NCBI GenBank assembly: GCA_037783415.1 | Contig: JAZGTN010000068.1 | Coordinates: 1,426,001 to 1,490,000, forward strand | Source: Leptasterias polaris | Taxonomy: Eukaryota; Echinodermata; Asteroidea; Forcipulatida; Asteriidae | Length of the DNA stretch: 64,000 nucleotides | Reading direction: 5' to 3' | Part shown: positions 42,101-57,100 of the stretch, piece after piece | How positions within the stretch are numbered: position 1 is the first letter of the stretch | Layout: every line of letters starts with the position of its first letter | Program-made: the position numbers and the translations under genes | Notes under the pieces: generated by a model | What the model saw: the letters and a program-made list of their open reading frames with translations, nothing else | Database searches by the model: none | Told to the model about the DNA's origin: nothing

Positions 42101-45100
42101 TGGACAACTTTCCATTTTTGCTGTCAAACGAAAATAAAAATTCTCTTGATTAAAGCGAGTTTCTTTTGTGCATCTTTTTCAACTCGCAGGGTTGTTTACC
42201 GTTGTATTAATTCATTATGAAATTATCCTCGCAAGTTATGTTGACTTTCTTGCTTTAAGTTGCTTTTAAGTTAGCCATAATTAATCCATAATTAATGCTT
42301 ATTGCTGTTGCTAACGCTGGCTTGAGAATCATTTGATTGTTTATGTCCTATGTCTTGCGTTGCCCTGTGACTATGAACCGTTCTTTTTATAACTCACGAT
42401 TCCATCTGTGACATTAATATCATCCATTTTAATTGTATGAAATTGTAAAGTTTCGTACAAGTCATTCCATTGGTTTCAAATTGTCAACGAATATGATTCA
42501 GAATTGTAGAGATCTAGTGATTTACGACTTCTGTAAAGGTTAGTTTAACGAAACCTTAAAATGTGAATGAAAGATCATTCAAGTGGCCAATTGTAAACTA
42601 CAATCAATCACAATAAAAACTGAAATGATGTGACACACTGCAGCTGTTCATAGTATAAACTATTTTAACAAATGATTCTCTTCGAAGAAATATAGTTTAG
42701 ATAATTCAGAGAAATAAAATCAAATACAATGCAACTTTAACACAACTTTAACAAACATTATCTTATTAATTAAGTTTCAAACATTTTATAAATCGTTTTT
42801 CAGACTTCTGAAGGCTGGTTTTCGTTCGCAAATGTTGCGGCCTGGGATGCGGTTGGTATCCGCTTTCACTAAATGTGGATGAATTTGTTGTTTTTGTGAA
42901 AATACAGTGGCAGCTTTTTGCTGACTTTATTTGTATATGTCTTTACGATTTTGCCTGTAAATCAACATTACGTTGACAAAATCCTATCTATAAATACCGT
43001 ATCAGTATTTTATTTGATTTATTACTATTATTTTTTACAATTAAATGCTTCATTTTATGTCCCTCTGTGGTATATTTTTCACGTTCTTTCATTTATTTTA
43101 TTTTATACACTTTGATAACAGAATTTTGTTTGTATCTCTCTATTTCTTTTCACTACGCTTAATTTTATTAGTTGTTGGATTTTAATTTTAACTTATGAAC
43201 AAACTCTTTTGTTGTTTTTAATGTTATGAACGTTTTTGTTTGGCTGCATCTGTTTTGCCCAAATGGTTGCCCGTATTTTAATAGAGTCAATATTTTGAAG
43301 CAGATCCCAATGGTTTTTATTAATACACGGGCGGGTCAAATGTAGAGTGCATTCCCCTTAACCTTGTCGTCAGTGATTGTCAAACTATTGCTATTGAGTG
43401 CCAGACAACATGGCACATTTTAATAAACAGAAATTTGTACAAAATGATGAGTTGTGCCGTGGCAACAGAATTACACAAGTTGGAATCAACAGTCCTCGTT
43501 CCTCGTATTTCAATCTTCTAGCCTACTTGATTAAATTTATATATCATTTCCACGGCATCAATGGTGTGGAATAAATTGAAATAGCATCATCCATGGCCTC
43601 GGATAATGCACACAGATTGTTTCCAAACTTAATCCTAATTGCGTTTAATCTCTCAATAATCTTTGGATTGTCTTCTTAACATTCAATATTCCTGCCTGGC
43701 TGACTCACTCAATAAATCCGCATGAATGTTGTCTTGCCTCTCAAAAGTGAAAAAAATATGCCACTCCGGACTTGTTCGGTTACGTTCGTATTTTCATAAT
43801 GTACCAACGTCAATCAAATTAAGGACAACATCATCAGTTAGCCCCTCCTTTCCCTTGGTCATTCTAATCCTCCCCTAGGCCTAATAGTGTTCGGTCATAG
43901 CATAGAGTGAGGGACATAAAATTGTACTTTTTTTATAAGCATTCGACAATGTTTGCACTCGATTAAAGTTTTTAAGCATTTTTTGCACACACAAAACCCA
44001 GATGTCGTCCTGTCCCTCAAAAAGCATCCTGCATGCCTATACTATTTATGTCCTTCAAGCCTCGCTTTGGTTTCCATTGATTAGATTACGGAAGCTCAAG
44101 ATGGCTGCTATTACCAGTGGCAACACTGTTGGTCATTTGCTTAACAGGGGTTAACTAGCCGACATCAACAACATAGACAATATTGTAAGAATAAAACAGC
44201 AATCCAATGACAGTACGCATATCAGTTTAGCTTTCTTTCTGCTAAAGCTGGTGGAAATTATTTATAACATTATGATTAGTCTCTGAGTGTATGTCCTCCC
44301 CTTCAAACTGCCCCCCTTTTTTTGCCAACAATCTTATATTGGCTAAGACGCAATCGGTTTGCAATCCCCGTCAGCTAATGACAAACTTGAGAAGTGGTTC
44401 GGATCCCATCTCTCATTGGAACGATTTTTAGTTAATTTTTTGGAAACACGAAAATATTAAAGGGACACGTTGCCTTGGATCGGACGAGTTGGTCTATAAA
44501 AAGCGTTTGTATTTGTAACCGTTCGTTATAAAATGCATATGGTTAGAAAGATGTTGTAAAAGTAGAATACAATGATCTACACAAATATGCCTCGAAATTG
44601 CGTGGTTTTCCTTTTACATCGTCAACTTACACGGTCGGCCATTTATGGGAGTCAAATTTTTGACTCCCATAAATGGCCGACCGTGTTAGTTCGAAAAGTC
44701 TAACTCGTCCGATCTAAGGCAACGTGTCCCTTTAAAGGCCCTGTACACTATTGGTAAGATCGAAAAACACAAATATTCACAGATTCACACATAACTTACA
44801 TGATTTAAAGTAAGTAATGGTAGAAAGGGTTCCTTAAAATATTTCTGCCTAAAATGCTATCGTTTCTGAGAAATGAGTAAAACAACAGTTTTTATCACGC
44901 GTGATAATAAACTCGATGTTTGAAAAACAGAAAACACATTAGGTCTCTTTTCACTATTTCTCGTGACCTCGATGACCAATTGAGCTCAAGTTTTCACAGG
45001 TTTGTTATTTCATGTATATGGTTGATTACACAAAACATGAACACTGTCTGTGATTATTTTGTCAGCTCTGCCAATCCTGTATAATACCTTTAAAGAAGGA

Positions 45101-48100
45101 AAAGGATGATCTTTGCTGAACTGACTCATACGAAGCTTTTCATGCCATAAGAAAACCACATGACATGGCCATAAAAGTAAAGGCCTGTATCGTTGTCGTA
45201 GCAGATTCTTAAAAAAAAAGATTAACACTTTTGAAAAAATTTCTGGTACAAAAAGACATTGACAACTTTGAAGTACGTTAATCATCAACTAGCAATACAT
45301 TGAACTTTATCCATATTATGCCAAATGGTCACGTTTCAGCACACGCTTCAAGTCATGATAAATCACACAAGGTTTGAGCTGCCCGATGTTGACCTCTGCT
45401 TTATGGATTTTGTCAAAGAAGGCGGATAATAAATAAATGTCGACTGATATTTTAGGAATAAATGAGGAGTTCTAAGGATTTTTTTTTAAAATAAGATAAA
45501 CAAATGGAGAGATTTTATGACTGGAAACTGCGATGACTCTTAAACGTTTCTAATCTCAAGAATAAGACTCTTGACAATTTGCTTTTACAGACCAATTGCA
45601 GACTGACACGTTGACAGTACTGAAGGGTACACAACCTTCAAAACACACATAAATAAAATAAAACACAACACTCTGGTTGTTGTACACAACAGCCTCAATC
45701 CCCACTAAACAAAGCTTGGTATACATACATATTATCGGCCTAAAGGCTTTCCGGATCTCGGCTAAGGGGCGGGCAGGAGCTAATTCGTCTCATATTTCAC
45801 GTAATCATGACCGGGCCCACGAGCTAATTATTGGTTCTATCTGCAGATGTTTATTTACGCTTAAACTGTGTATTGTTTTAAAGTTCTATCGTTTCCTTAC
45901 TTCCTTTATATATTTTATTACTGAAGAGAAATTCAATTTGCCTCTTACTACCTATACTATACCCTTTTCCTACTATAATTTGCTTAGATTGTACTTAGTG
46001 AACGAGAAAGAGTCGTTCCATTCGCAAACATGGGACAATTGGTTAGAATCATTTTCGTGGAGATAAAATCTGAAACATCTTGCGGATGAAGAGTGACCTT
46101 ATGAGACAAGAATCTCACTGCAACTTAGGAGGCCTATAACAGAAAGGCTTATGCCGAAGCGGACTTAAAAATTAACAGTACTGTCTGAAATACAATCAAA
46201 GTGGAAAAAAATGCCACTTTTAGTGTCGTGGCCGAGCTGTCTAAGCCTGCACAGCAGCAAATTAACTATAGATGACAGTCAAAATATTATGAATATAGTT
46301 TAAGTTTGAAATGACTCCATTTAAACATAAAAAGGGAAACATTTCAGTTGTCTCTGAAACTTCGTTCAGCATTCTCAGCGGTGTAATACTCGGTCTACAG
46401 TGAATTACAGTTAATAGTGTCCCACGATGCACAAGTCTTCAAATGATATCTGTAGTCCCTCAGAAGAAAATAAAACTTCAGGAAGAATCATGTGATTAAA
46501 GAAGTTTTGGGTTGATGTAATCAGTGCTCTTCCCGTTTGGCACTCAATAAATCCGCATGAATGTTGTCTTGCCTCTCAAAAGTAACAAAAATATGCCACT
46601 CCGGACTTGTTCGGGTTACGTTAATTCAAATATGAAACAACTATTGCCTCTACCAAAACAGTCCGTTCAGTGTTCGTATTTTCATAATGTACCAACGTCA
46701 ATCAAATTAAGGACAACATCATCAGTTAGCCCCTCCTTTCCCTTGGTCATTCTAATCCTCCCCTAGACCTAATAGTGTTCGGTCATAGCATAGAGTGAGG
46801 GACATAAAATTGTACTTTTTTATAAGCATTCGACAATGTTTGCACTCGATTAAAGTTTTTAAGCATTTATTGCACACACAAAACCCAGATGTCGTCCTGT
46901 CCCATAAAAAGCATCCTGCATGCCTATACTATTTATGTCCTTCAAGCCTCGCTTTGGTTTCCATTGATTAGATTAGGGAAGCTCAAGATGGCTGCTATTA
47001 CCAGTGGCAACACTGTTGGTCATTTGCTTAACAGGGGTTAACTAGCCGACATCAACAACATAGACAATATTGTAAGAATAAAACAGCAATCCAATGACAG
47101 TACGCATATCAGTTTAGCTTTCTTTCTGCTAAAGCTGGTGGAAATTATTTATAACATTATGATTAGTCTCTGAGTGTATGTCCTCCCCTTCAAACTGCCC
47201 CCCCCCCCTTTTTGCCAACAATCTTATATTGGCTAAGACGCAATCGGTTTGCAATCCCCGTCAGCTATTGACAAACTTGAGAAGTGGTTCGGATCCCATC
47301 TCTCATTGGAACGATTTTTAGTTAATTTTTTGGAAACACGAAAATATTAAAGGGACACGTTGCCTTGGATCGGACGAGTTGGTCTATAAAAAGCGTTTGT
47401 ATTTGTAACCGTTTGTTATAAAATGCATATGGTTAGAAAGATGTTGTAAAAGTAGAATACAATGATCTACACAAATATGCCTCGAAATTGCGTGGTTTTC
47501 CTTTTACATCGTCAACTTACACGGTCGACCATTTATGGGAGTCAAATTTTTGACTCCCATAAATGGCCGACCGTGTTAGTTCGCAAAGTCTAACTCGTCC
47601 GATCCAAGGCAACGTGTCCCTTTAAAGGCCCTGTACACTATTGGTAAGATCGAAAAACACAAATATTCACAGATTCACACATAACTTACATGATTTAAAG
47701 TAAGTAATGGTAGAAAGGGTTCCTTAAAATATTTCTGCCTAAAATGCTATCGTTTCTGAGAAATGAGTAAAACAAAAGTTTTTATCACGCGTGATAATAA
47801 ACTCGATGTTTGAAAAACAGAAAACACATAAGGTCTCTTTTCACTATTTTCTCGAAACCTCGATGACCAATTGAGTTCAAATTTTCACAGGTTTGTTATT
47901 TCATGTATATGGTTGATTACACAAAACATGAACACTGTCTGTGATTATTTTGTCAGCTCTGCCAATCCTGTATAATACCTTTAAAGAAGGAAAAGGATGA
48001 TCTTTGCTGAACTGACTCATACGAAGCTTTTCATGCCATAAGAAAACCACATGACATGGCCATAAAAGTAAAGGCCTGTATCGTTGTCGTTGCAGATTCT

Positions 48101-51100
48101 AAAAAAAAAAGATTAACACTTTTGAAAAAATTTCTGGTACAAAAAGACATTGACAACTTTGAAGTACGTTAATCATCAACTAGCAATACATTGAACTTTA
48201 TCCATATTATGCCAAATGGTCACGTTTCAGCACACGCTTCACGTCATGATAAATCAACACAAATGACATACATGTATTATATACTATTATAGCGATCTTC
48301 TAATTTGCACGCCACGTACTCTCACGTTACCGACAAGGTTTGAGCTGCCCGATGTTGACCTCTGCTTTATGGATTTTGTCAAAGAAGGCGGATAATAAAT
48401 AAATGTCGACTGATATTTTAGGAATAAATGAGGAGTTCTAAGGATTTTTTTTTAAAATAAGATAAACAAATGGAGAGATTTTATGACTGGAAACTGCGAT
48501 GACTCTTAAACGTTTCTAATCTCAAGAATAAGACTCTTGACAATTTGCTTTTACAGACCAATTGCAGACTGACACGTTGACAGTACTGAAGGGTACACAA
48601 CCTTCAAAACGCACATAAATAAAATAAAACACAACACTCTGGTTTCAACGTCATAACTCATTGTTCAATGTTTTCTGAAGTTGTACACAACAGCCTCAAT
48701 CCCCACTAAACAAAGCTTGGTATACATACATTATTATCGGCCTAAAGGCTTTCTGGATCTCGGCTCAGGGGCGGGCAGGAGCTAATTCGTCTCATATTTT
48801 ACGTAATCATGACCGGGCCCACGAGCTAATTATTGGTTCTATCTGCAGATGTTTATTTACGCTTAAACTGTGTATTGTTTTAAAGTTCTATCGTTTCCTT
48901 ACTTCCTTTATATATTTTATTACTGAAGAGAAATTCAATTTGCCTCTTACTACCTATACTATACCCTTTTTCTACTATAACTTGCTTAGATGGTACTTAG
49001 TGAACGAGAAAGAGTCGTTCCATTCGCAAACATGGGACAATTGGTTAGAATCATTTTCGTGGAGATGAAATCTGAAACATCTTGCGGATGAAGAGTGACC
49101 TTATGAGACAAGAATCTCACTGCAACTTAGGAGGCCTATAACAGAAAGGCTTATGCCGAAGCGGACTTAAAAATTAACAGTACTGTCTGAAATACAATCA
49201 AAGTGGAAAAAATGCTACTTTTAGTGTCGTGGCCGAGCTGTCTAAGCCTGCACAGCAGCAAATTAACTATAGATGACAGTCAAAATATTATGAATATAGT
49301 TTAAGTTTGAAATGACTCCATTTAAACATAAAAAGGGAAACATTTCAGTTGTCTCTGAAACTTCGTTCAGCATTCTCAGCGGTGTAATACTCGGTCTACA
49401 GTGAATTACAGTTAATAGTGTCCCACGATGCACAAGTCTTCAAATGATATCTGTAGTCCCTCAGAAGAAAATAAAACTTCAGGAAGAATCATGTGATTAA
49501 AGAAGTTTTGGGTTGATGTAATCAGTGCTCTTCCCGTTTGGCACTCAATAAATCCGCAAGAATGTTGTCTTGCCTCTCAAAAGTAAAAAAATATGCCACT
49601 CCGGACTTGTTCGGGTTACGTTAATTCAAATATGAAACAACTATTGCCTCTACCAAAACAGTCCGTTCAGTGTTCGTATTTTCATAATGTACCAACGTCA
49701 ATCAAATTAAGGACAACATCATCAGTTAGCCCCTCCTTTCCCTTGGTCATTCTAATCCTCCCCTAGACCTAATAGTGTTCGGTCATAGCATAGAGTGAGG
49801 GACATAAAATTGTACTTTTTTATAAGCATTCGACAATGTTTGCACTCGATTAAAGTTTTTAAGCATTTATTGCACACACAAAACCCAGATGTCGTCCTGT
49901 CCCATAAAAAGCATCCTGCATGCCTATACTATTTATGTCCTTCAAGCCTCGCTTTGGTTTCCATTGATTAGATTAGGGAAGCTCAAGATGGCTGCTATTA
50001 CCAGTGGCAACACTGTTGGTCATTTGCTTAACAAGGGTTAACTAGCCGACATCAACAACATAGACAATATTGTAAGAATAAAACAGCAATCCAATGACAG
50101 TACGCATATCAGTTTAGCTTTCTTTCTGCTAAAGCTGGTGGAAATTATTTATAACATTATGATTAGTCTCTGAGTGTATGTCCTCCCCTTCAAACTGCCC
50201 CCCCCCCCCTTTTTTGCCAACAATCTTATATTGGCTAAGACGCAATCGGTTTGCAATCCCAGTCAGCTATTGACAAACTTGAGAAGTGGTTCGGATCCCA
50301 TCTCTCATTGGAACGATTTTTAGTTAATTTTTTGGAAACACGAAAATATTAAAGGGACACGTTGCCTTGGATCGGACGAGTTGGTCTATAAAAAGCGTTT
50401 GTATTTGTAACCGTTTGTTATAAAATGCATATGGTTAGAAAGATGTTGTAAAAGTAGAATACAATGATCTACACAAATATGCCTCGAAATTGCGTGGTTT
50501 TCCTTTTACATCGTCAACTTACACGGTCGACCATTTATGGGAGTCCAAAAAGTTTTATCAAATCTTTAGAACCACCATTCTAAAGACTCTATAGAAGTAC
50601 ACAATAATTAATACACAGACATGTTTGGAATATAACATTTCTTTGAAACACGAGGTCACACCGAACACCTCTTTTTTGTTTCCAACAAAAAATTATGTCT
50701 AGTTTTTACTTCTTATTAGGTGTTCGGAGCGGAGCGTAGCTCCGAACACCTCTTCTTATTGTTCGTTTTTTTTTTTTTTTTTTAACTTCTTCAGATTCTT
50801 CTTCTTCTCTTCGCCGCTTGTCCGCTAACAAAAGCACACTTCCCAAGCTCATATAAACTTGAAATTTTTATCATAGTTAGATAACCATTAGGAGACGAAA
50901 CCGTTTCATTTACGTCATGATGACGTCATCAGGTGTCAAATTACAAGGTTTTTAGAAAAAAATTATTTAATCTTTGAAATTCTGTAACAAATCACACTTA
51001 AGAGACCGGCGGTTGTTTTATGCGGGATCATACTTAGGTCATATAGGTCTTTATTTTTTTTTGTGTGCGTGACCTCACATGACCTCTACTTCCGGTCGAA

Positions 51101-54100
51101 ACAGGAAGAAACCGGAAGTGCCTTGTAATTTAAAAGTGGCACACTTTTTGAAGTTTTTTTTAACGGTGTTATAGTCGAGCAAGAGTCTGGTTTAAAAAAA
51201 TAAGACAAGTGACGTCATAAAAGTCAAGAGCGCCCTCTAGCGGCAGGTTAAAAACAATTTAAAAAACACTTTTACAAGATGTCTGTGGTGAAGTTTATGA
51301 TAATCGTTTCAAAATTGGTATACATAATGACCTTCATACAGACAACATATGTGTGAATTTTTAGATTGATGACGTCATCATGTATCACGTGGTATTGCAT
51401 TAAAGGTTTACTTTTTGAAGCTGTGTATCTACAAAACCACAAGTTTGACTGAGTTGAAACTTAGCATGTTGATAGACAGTGATATTGACTACTTAAAGCT
51501 AGAGTGACGACTTGATGACGTCATCGATTTTTTTAAAACAAATTATTGAAATTTTAACCAATTGTTACATATCTTCAGTTCAAAGCAAGCTATAATCGAA
51601 TTTCATTTTGCATGAGACTTGGAAGGTCCTACAAGGATATAATGTTGAGTGACGTTTTCACGACGTCATCGATTTTCATGTTATGTCACCACCAAGGTAG
51701 TGTTTTTACAAGATCTATATGTACAGAACAACTTTGGTGATCAAATGGAAACTTTGCATGTACTCAAGCTGGGATGTGTTACATCCAAAAAGTTTGGTCA
51801 AATCTTTAGAACCACCATTCTAAAGACTTTATAGAAGTATATCAAAATTTAATACACAGACATGTTTATAAAATTTCTTTGAAACACGAGGTCACACCGA
51901 ACACCTCTTTTTTGTTTCCAACAAAAAATTATGCCTAGTTCTTCTTCTTCTCTTCGTCCCTTGTCCGCTAACAAAAGCACACTTCCCAAGCTCATATAAA
52001 CTTGAAATTTTTACCATAGTTAGATAATCATTAGGAGACGAAACCGTTTCATTTACGTCATGATGACGTCATCAGGTGTCAAGTTACAAGGTTTTTAAAA
52101 TTAAAAAATTTAATCTTTGAAAATCCATATCAAATCAAGATGAAGAGACCGTCGGTTACTTTTTGCGGGATTATATAGAGGTAATATGGGTCTTCATTTT
52201 TTTTTTTTTGCGTGACATGACTTGACCTCTGCTTCCGGTCGAAACAGGAAGGAACAGGAAGTGCCTTGTAATTTAAAAGTGGCACACTTTTTGAAATTGT
52301 TTTTAACGGTGTTATAGTCGAGCAAGAGTCTGGTTTAAAAAAAGAAGACAAGTGACGTCATAAAAGTCCAGAGCGCCCTCTAGCGGCAGGTTGAAAACAA
52401 TTGAAAATACACTTTTACTAGATGTCTGTGGCGAAGTTTATGATAATCGTTTCCAAATTGGTATACATAATGTCCTTCATGCAGACAACATACGTGTGAA
52501 TTTTTAGATTGATGACGTCATCGTGTGTCACGTGGTACCGCCTTAAAGGTTTACTTTTTGAAGCCGTGTATCTACAAAACCACAACTTCGACTGAGTTGA
52601 AACTTGGCGTGTTGAAAGACAGTGATAGTGACAACGTAAATCTAAAGAAACAACATGATGACGTCTTTCCTTTTTTTTTATACAAATAATTAAAATATTG
52701 ACCAATTATTACGTGTATTTATTGACCCGCTGTCAAACCACGGGCTACACACACACAACGCGAACTAAACCAGTTTACTGTTTTTTATCACGTAGTGTGT
52801 GTGTATACGTTGAGCAAATCATCCGCAAGGTTCAAAGTCCATCAAACATGCTTGTGGTCTGGTCTCTGTTCAAGGTTCGCGCAACCTGCTTTTGACAATA
52901 CGCTTTGTTAGTCTCTAAAACAGCCGTCCGTGCAAACCTCGTTAACAAACAAATGCTAGGCTTTTGATCGTGTGCTTTTTAACCAAAAGTTGAACATTTC
53001 ATGAATTTATATCTCGTCGTCTTCTTTTCCCTCAAGATTGTCCAATAAAAAAAGACACTTCCTAATAAGCTCGCATAAACTGTAATCTTCACACATAGTT
53101 AAAGATGCATATGGTAGATGACACCGCTGCAGTGATATCATCATGACTTCATCGGATGTCAAATTACAAGGTTTTTAAATTCTTCCATATCAAATCACGG
53201 ACATGAGACCGTAGGTTGCTTTTTGCGGGATTAGGGTAGGCTGGGGTAATTGGAACAGTGGGGTAATTGGAACAGTGGGCCTTTTTCTTGGCTATTCTGG
53301 TGTGTAGCGATCATAATCTTACTGGAGATACTTTACAACAAACAAACATATATTGTTCAAGATGGAGGACAGTTTCAATGATCTTTGTCGTATTATTACT
53401 GAAAATATCCCCGTAATTCTGACCCATCCTGCGAGCATCCTCTGTTTGTTTCAATAATTACTAATTATTGGCAATCCTGACAAACGATGTGTGTAGTTTG
53501 GAAGTCATTTACAGTGTAAAATCGTGTATTCTGGAGCTTGTTTCTGAGGTTTTCGTCAATCATACGTTCATTGCATACAGGTAAGTGTTCAATTTGGTCA
53601 TGCTTATTATAAAACTTAAGTAACTTAAACTTAAAATTTGAAGTCGTCATATGTTGTTGAATGCTTGTATGGGAGAAATCAAGGCATAAACTGCTATTGT
53701 CTTAGCTTATGGGGATGTGGGAACTGGCTTCAGAATTGGCGATTGACAGAGTTTTGCATGGCTGAATAATGTAAACCATACTCCCATAGGCTTAAAAGAT
53801 TTAGTAAAAATTTTTTTTTGATGTAGACCTATCAGAAAGAATGGTTAATTTACATAATTTGTTATTGTTATATCTATTCCAAAATGACATGTTTTGTGTT
53901 AACAATGATTGTGTGGGCGGCCATTTTGGAAAATTATTTCAGGCAAGGGGTGCTTCATTTTAAAGGGTACTTCTGTGAGGCTACAGTTCAGGATCATTGA
54001 TCAGTAATTTGGATAATGAGTAAAGGGTGCATAACAGCTAATTAATAGTGAAAGATTAAAATAAATATACAAGGAAATCCTGAAAAATTACAAATATTTG

Positions 54101-57100
54101 GGACGTGTTTATTTATGGGGTAATTGGAACGCCAGTCATATGGGGTAATTGGAACGCCAGAACGCCAGTCGTATAGTACAATTATGGCCATGACGTGTAC
54201 GTGTCTTTAATCAAAACGGGTCAACTCGTACCCAGGTAAACTCGTATCCAAGTGAACTCGTACCCAAGTGAACTCGTACCCATGTGAACTCGTACCCAAG
54301 TCAACTCGTACCCAAGTCAACTCGCACCCAGGTGACTCGCACCCAAGTCAACTCGCACCCAAGTCAACTCGCACCCAAGTCAATTCGTACCCAAGCCAAC
54401 TCATACCCAAGTCAATTCATACCGTCAACGTACAATAATACTATATTTATTGGTCACTGTGCAGGTACGGCTGAAAAAGGAGTCCAAACTACAGTGGATA
54501 CCAGCGGAAGCAGGTCAAGGCAGTACAAGGGCCAACATTCAAGCTGACGTGGGACCGTTACCATTCAGGGGACCTCAAGACTTCGGGCTTGCTGTCCGCC
54601 TGCAAACACCTGACCGGCCCGCCGATGTGAAACAATTGCCATCAACCAACAAATCGGCTGTTCTCAGAGCCACCACATTTTCTAAAAAGAGATTTAGCCT
54701 GTCTGTTTTCTGATTATTTTTACGTAATTTTGGAAAGAAAAAACCCAATCATTTGAAGAGAAACATTTTCTTCATTACGTTTTTCCACCCAATACAAATA
54801 CTTTGCGTAAGTTGTTATGGTCATAAATTTTTGGAGTAATGGACTTGGGTACGAGTTCACTTGGGTACGAGTTTGGTTTTAATTTCTTTTATGAATAACC
54901 AACACACAGTGTTAATAGTACTTTTCAACAATTTTAAGATGATGTTATCAATTAAATGTTATCTAAAATATACAAATATTGTCTTTGTGTGCATACAAAT
55001 ATTTATCCCAATCAGTCGGGGTAAATGGAACATTTAGAGCCTCGTTATTTTGGGCCTCTCTTCAGAATATAATGTCATAATTTACATTTAATTGCTCCAA
55101 GAAACTTTCTAAAATGTATTTTCCAATACCTGAATACAAAAAACCGTAGTCACAATTGCCCCATAAAGCGCAAACAGGGATTTAGTGCTTAAGTGTTCCT
55201 AGACTTGGTTCCAAGTCTGTGCTCGTGGTTTTTAGTCTACCTGATAGCCAATACATAATTGCCTGAAATAGCGCCCTCTTGTGGATTAACCTCCGTCTTT
55301 AACCTACGATCACAGACTTGGGAACATTGTTTTTCGGTTTGTACACACCCTATGGCGAATTAGTCCAAAAGTGGACGGAACACTCTGGTCAGAATCCCAG
55401 AAGCCGTCAATAAAATGCACATTCAAACTTGACCGTTTATACCACGGGATATAGTACAGAAATACATCATTGATGCACATGTAACTAATCTGCCTCTGCT
55501 CAGTGATTCAACTTACAGTTTGGAAACAAAAAACCCAAAGTGATTCTAGTTTTTAAATTCAAAATAAATAAAAACGTTGGGAAAATCATTAGACGATTCC
55601 ATTCAAATAAAGGGAACACAGTTTTTCGTCTAGTAGGGATCAGGTTATTTGTTATGTTTATTTTTCAATATTTTAAGAATACATCTAGTATTATTTTATG
55701 TATAAATTAGAAATAGCATACGTACAAAGCACTATAAAAATAAAAAACAATGACTCAATCGATTTTACAGAAAATGCTGAAGTGATTATAACCTATTGGG
55801 AATAGACGCAACCAACAGGAGTTTTGTGGCCTCCTGATTGGCCATCTCTCTGGCATAGTGTTATGTAAATGTCAGTTGTGAATAAATGAATATCCCGTAT
55901 ACACAAGGGGTCAAGTCTGAGATTGCGAGCTGAGACCGCGTGATAGCCAATCTGCGGGGGAAATTTTGTGTGGCTGATGCAGAGAAATAACCGCGATCTC
56001 AGACTTGAAATCAAGTCTAAAGTGTTCCATTTACCCCAACTTACCCTATACCAAATTAATTTAGGTCTTATTTTTGTAAGACATTACGTTACCTCTACTT
56101 CCGCAAATAAGACTGAGAAAAGAAGGGAAATACTCAGGTCCAATTTTGTCGATAAATAACGACTTTTTAATTGTTGCATTCGTATACACAGGAAGTGTGG
56201 CAGCTTTATTTATTATTTTGAATAACATCTTTAGGATTGTAATCAAGTGGATAACGGTGTTATAGTCGAGCAAGAGTCTGGTTTAAAAAAATAAGACAAG
56301 TGACGTCATAAAAGTCAAGAGCGCCCTCTAGCGGCAGGTTGAAAACAATTAAAAATACACTTTTACTAGATGTCTGTGGCGAAGTTTATGATAATCGTTT
56401 CGAAATTGGTATACATGATGACCATGCAGACAACATATGTGTGAAGTTTTAGATTGATGACGTCATCGTGTGTCACGTGGTATCGCATTAAAGGTTTACT
56501 TTTTGAAGCTGTGTATCTACAAAACCACAAGTTTGACTGAGTTGAAACTTGGCATGTTGATAGACAGTTATATTGACTACTTAAAGCTAGAGTGACGACT
56601 TGATGACGTCATCAATTTTTTTTTACAAATTTTAGAAATGTTGACCAATTGGTACATATATTCAGTACAAAGCAAGCTATAGTCAAACTTCATTTTGCAT
56701 GAGACTTGGAAGGTCCTACAAGGATATAACGTGGAGTGACGTTTTCACGACGTCATCGATTTTCATGTTATGTCACCACCAAGGTAGTGTATTACAAGAT
56801 CTATATGTACAGAACAACTTTGGTGATCAAATGAAAGCTTTGCATGTACTCAAGCTGGGATGTGTTACATCCAAAAATTTGGGTCAAATCTTTAGAACCA
56901 CCATTCTAAAGACTCTATAGAAGCATAGTGTTAGCCAGAGGGGTGTCTGGGTGTCTTTTGGACACCCTGTTTTAAATTTGGACACCCTGTTTCATCTGTC
57001 ATTTACATGTAAATGTATTGTAAGTGAACAATTTGGACACCCAGTTTTTAAATTTCCAGCAGATTTGGACACCCTTTTACCAAATCCTGGCTAAAACCTT

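Larger units (their letters stand above)
43704..46540. repeat. tandem 3-kb repeat, unit 1
   Basis: It starts at cactcaataaatccgcatga. It contains, in order: a T-rich tract, a TTAA miniature element (44457-44735), a half element starting TTAAAGGCCCTGTACAC, unique AT-rich DNA and a tRNA-like head (46223-46250). Compared with unit 2 it lacks three short pieces (about 50, 70 and 35 bases). A 129-codon frame in it is broken in other units, so I treat it as non-coding. 43412-43703 is unique spacer. Confidence 0.85.
53234..56046. mobile_element. 2.8-kb TA-flanked element with GGGTARGYTGGGGTAA ends
   Basis: The left end GGGTAGGCTGGGGTAATTGG and the complement of the right end, GGGTAAGTTGGGGTAAATGG, match at 17 of 20 bases. 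TA flanks both (53232-53233, 56047-56048). The word ggggtaattggaac, related to the ends, recurs at about 53256, 54118 and 54145 and as ggggtaaatggaac at about 55019. No transposase frame is visible. It contains a 16-bp minisatellite and an exon-like stretch. Probably a non-autonomous DNA transposon. Confidence 0.7.

Noticed and set aside
42918..43115. 65-codon hydrophobic plus-strand frame
   Set aside because: T-rich sequence in the duplication arm; the paralogous segment near 1610-1700 does not keep the frame.
45677..46066. 129-codon frame, with a similar 137-codon frame at 61607-62020
   Set aside because: It lies in the tandem 3-kb units; the same region in unit 2 is frameshifted and no domain is recognisable. 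Repeat-borne chance frame.
54219..54422. Regular 16-bp repeat considered as a CRISPR-like array
   Set aside because: Units are contiguous with no spacers; the context is a eukaryotic transposon. It is a minisatellite, as is 62823-63220.
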